64,000 bases of DNA. Source: Aphanomyces cochlioides. Its lineage: Eukaryota; Oomycota; Saprolegniomycetes; Saprolegniales; Verrucalvaceae. The stretch covers positions 1,054,001-1,118,000 of the forward strand of contig JAHQRK010000018.1 of the NCBI GenBank assembly GCA_019828595.1. The letters run 5' to 3'. The notes beneath the pieces are model-generated. The model made no database searches. It had not been told where the DNA came from and saw nothing but the letters and a program-made list of their open reading frames with translations. Positions within the stretch are counted from its first letter, which is position 1. The number at the start of each line of letters is the position of its first letter. The translations under genes and the position numbers were made by a program. Shown here piece after piece: positions 61,456-64,000 of the stretch.

Positions 61456-61718
61456 GTTTCGAGTTGAGTGTAAATTTCAAAATGACATCTCTACGATTGA
61501 AAGCGCCATGGGAAAATCCCGCCAATCAGAGGTCTTGGTCTTAAAAATTCACCAATAATAGCTCAGTAGTTCGAGATTAGCCAATCAATTACCTGTAATT
61601 TGAATCTAGCCAATCTCTACACAGTATTTCGCGCTACTTTTCCACTCCCGCCAAGGTTCGGCCGCCATTCCAATCTGCCCAGGATCATTCATTTTCAAAT
61701 TTCATTTGATCTGTCAAC
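61456..61718. promoter_or_regulatory. Shared H2A/H2B divergent promoter
   Basis: This 263-bp spacer between the H2A and H2B start codons holds four CCAAT boxes on the plus strand: 61522-61526, 61552-61556, 61581-61585 and 61610-61614, spaced 29-30 bp apart. That regular spacing, about three DNA turns, suggests a common activator array serving both genes. Confidence 0.65.
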
Positions 61719-62075
61719 ATGGCCAAGACCCCCAGCAAGAAGTCCGCTAAAGCCCCCAAGAAGACCGGCGACAAGAAGAACCGTAAGGTCAAGCGCATTG
61801 AGTCGTACTCGACCTACATCTACAAGGTCTTGAAGCAAGTCCACCCTGAAACTGGTATCTCCAAGCGCGGCATGTCGATCATGAACTCGTTCATCAACGA
61901 TATCTTCGAACGCATTGCCTCGGAAGCCGGCAAGTTGTCCCGCTACAACAAGAAGTCGACCTTGTCTTCCCGCGAAATCCAAACGGCTGTCCGTTTGATG
62001 CTCCCTGGTGAATTGGCCAAGCATGCCGTGTCGGAAGGCACGAAGGCTGTCACCAAGTTCACTTCGACTGCTTAA
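61719..62075 (+). CDS. H2B: Histone H2B
   Basis: A single exon of 118 residues. The short Lys-rich tail [20 protein letters not shown] precedes the histone fold: [40 protein letters not shown], then [20 protein letters not shown] and the C-terminal [12 protein letters not shown]. All core H2B signatures are intact. There is no intron. A 3' stem-loop follows 46 nt after the stop. Confidence 0.98.
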   Translation: MAKTPSKKSAKAPKKTGDKKNRKVKRIESYSTYIYKVLKQVHPETGISKRGMSIMNSFINDIFERIASEAGKLSRYNKKSTLSSREIQTAVRLMLPGELAKHAVSEGTKAVTKFTSTA

Positions 62076-62121
62076 GCGACTCATGTCGTCTCTCTGTGCG
62101 GAGCCAAGCTCCATTCCATTT

Positions 62122-62137
62122 GGTGTTTTTTAACACC
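62122..62137 (+). terminator. Histone 3' stem-loop of H2B
   Basis: GGTGTT TTTT AACACC, a perfect 6-bp stem with a 4-nt T loop, followed by ACCC, 46 nt after the H2B stop. The stem and flank are identical to the element after H4. Confidence 0.75.
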
Positions 62138-62265
62138 ACCCTTCTCACTTTGAAAGATTATCTCCCGTGGTACCATTACTAGGTATAGCCAAGCTTTATT
62201 TGAGATATAGCGTCCATCAGCATCCATGATCGTCTTTGCTGACAGAAAGTCAACATTCAGTTTCT

Positions 62266-63026
62266 CTAGTAGAGCCATGGAAGGATGATGCGCAGGTTCC
62301 TCAGATAGTCTTTGAACTCCTTCTAGTACCAAGCATGGTGGCTTGCCGCACGTGGCACCAGGTTTGCCCACGTCCATACCATGAATGTAACTGCTGCCAG
62401 ATTGGAAGTCATGATAGCAAAGCCAGTCCACTCCAAGCACTCTCCCATCAAGTTTGGACAAGAAACCCAGTCAAAGAGGAAGCCACAGGGAATAGAATAT
62501 CCTGTCTTGCCTTCAGATCGTAATGCAATGAGCTTGTTGTCAGCATAGCAGTTCGTAGTAAAGCCAGTAATGAAATGGCCAAGCCCAAGATTGTCGTGGG
62601 CTCTTTCAGCCAGACGATGGAGAACATGTCTCCATAGGTGACCAAGTAGGTGGCGTTCAAGCCCGCATTCACAAGGTTGAACAGAATCGCAAGGACTGCA
62701 ACAATGACAGGCATAGGTTTGGGCGTCGACTTGATTCGCAAGGGGTAGATGATTGAGCGATTCGTGTAGTGGGTGACCCATAGGGCGATGGGAAGCCATG
62801 AGTACGATTGTCTGTCGGATTGGAACCACTTCATCAGCGCGATTAGCATGATAACCAACGACAAGACCTCCATAATAAACCATCCCAACTTTTTGTTCAT
62901 CGTCGGACCCCAAGATGATGACGTATGGCGTCCAAACGGAGCAGTCACATATCGTAACAGGAAATACGTCCCGACGGCCAGGAGTGTCCATGCTACAGCA
63001 ATCCCCTTCAGCGCACTTTCATCCAT
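62266..63026 (-). pseudogene. Steroid 5-alpha-reductase family gene, interrupted
   Basis: An integral membrane reductase of the SRD5A/DET2 family in broken form. From ATG 63026 the first frame gives membrane helices with GWFIMEVLSLVIMLIALMKW and ALWVTHYTNRSIIYPL. The conserved C-terminal part (ADNKLIALRSEGKTGYSIP, LFDWVSCPNLMGECLEWTGF, ASHHAWY) lies in another frame from about 62610 onward. The shift fits a 1-nt deletion near 62605-62620, and no GT...AG pair of normal length repairs it. At 62323-62325 a TAG interrupts the conserved WY-x-KEF ending exactly where a Leu codon is expected; the frame then stays open to TAG 62266. It could be a pseudogene, a polymorphic allele or assembly errors. 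It sits between H2B and H4. Confidence 0.7.
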
Positions 63027-63350
63027 TCTTGTCGTGCTCTCTTTGCGGTGAATTGATCATTCGGATGCTTTAACCGGACCAGTCCATGCACACAGAAGTC
63101 ACTCGAAGTCGACCATCCCATTCATAGCTGCCTTCTTGACCGCCTGCCTTCAATAGGATCACACGTTCCTGTACAATATCGGGGGCAGAACCTTTTACTC
63201 TCAAGACTCGGCAATTGAACTCATTTGACCCTCTATGACTCTTGTCGTAAATGTGTCGACACCCTACTGTGTCAATCTTCTAAAAGGAGGGCAGTGACCA
63301 TGGGCCCTGGGTAGTACAGGGTCAGCCGATCGATTTCATATCAAAAGGGT
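63027..63350. other. Spacer between reductase gene and H4, nothing recognised
   Basis: This 324-bp stretch probably contains the reductase promoter and the H4 3' flank. There is no long frame, repeat or RNA gene that I can identify. Confidence 0.5.
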
Positions 63351-63366
63351 GGTGTTAAAAAACACC
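63351..63366 (-). terminator. Histone 3' stem-loop of H4
   Basis: On the minus strand this reads GGTGTT TTTT AACACC followed by ACCC, 54 nt after the H4 stop. It is the same 16-nt hairpin as after H2B. Confidence 0.75.
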
Positions 63367-63420
63367 AGATGAAAGCAGCAATTGCTGCATGAAATTGAAT
63401 TGAGATGGGGGTCATCACAT

Positions 63421-64000
<580 letters not shown>

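Overview
This is a gene-dense eukaryotic nuclear window, most likely from an oomycete and probably a Saprolegniales water mould of the Aphanomyces/Saprolegnia type. The signs are very short introns (nearly all 35-54 nt, GT...AG), intergenic gaps often of 50-300 bp, flagellar genes, an HGG-type zinc-repeat protein of the kind oomycete annotations call WRKY19-like, and a bifunctional lysine-degrading LKR/SDH. The species call is inference. I rebuilt exons by hand by matching splice sites to reading frame and family conservation. Every multi-exon model given sums to a whole number of codons.

Layout. 1-1466: decayed repeats (an inverted pair and a MITE-like element). 1467-2222: small basic protein. 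2279-14523 (-): axonemal dynein heavy chain, divergent from a TMTC-like membrane protein (14672-16572, +). Then an HGG zinc-repeat protein, RUVBL1, a Drosha-like double RNase III (-), MOG1, and a second, divergent dynein heavy chain (23450-37640, -) whose 5' exons encode a CCDC81-like HU domain. Then LKR/SDH (38305-42012, -), 6-phosphogluconolactonase (-), an F-box plus TBC RabGAP (+), a TM9 nonaspanin (-), an AAAP amino-acid transporter (-), a Rab-like GTPase fused to an SH2 domain (51400-53454, -), a DnaJ protein (+), epsilon-COP (-), mitoribosomal mS35 (+), an F-box/FIST protein (-), a VPS9-domain protein (-), and a histone group H2A (-), H2B (+), H4 (-) with an interrupted steroid 5-alpha-reductase gene between H2B and H4.

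Themes. Two dynein heavy chains, one with conventional catalytic motifs and one with an eroded AAA1 site and an HU-like head, point to the zoospore flagellum or basal body. Several genes act on Rab GTPases or vesicle traffic (TBC, VPS9, Rab-like-SH2, epsilon-COP, TM9). The double RNase III lacks a helicase and looks Drosha-like. The window also holds several inverted duplications able to fold as hairpins, including a truncated inverted copy of the GTPase-SH2 gene. Whether these feed the RNase III is untested. The histone genes carry a conserved 3' stem-loop followed by ACCC, and CCAAT motifs recur in promoters.

Most unusual points: the GTPase-SH2 fusion, the HU-dynein fusion, the catalytically eroded dynein, the helicase-free Drosha-like RNase III, and the hairpin-forming inverted copies.
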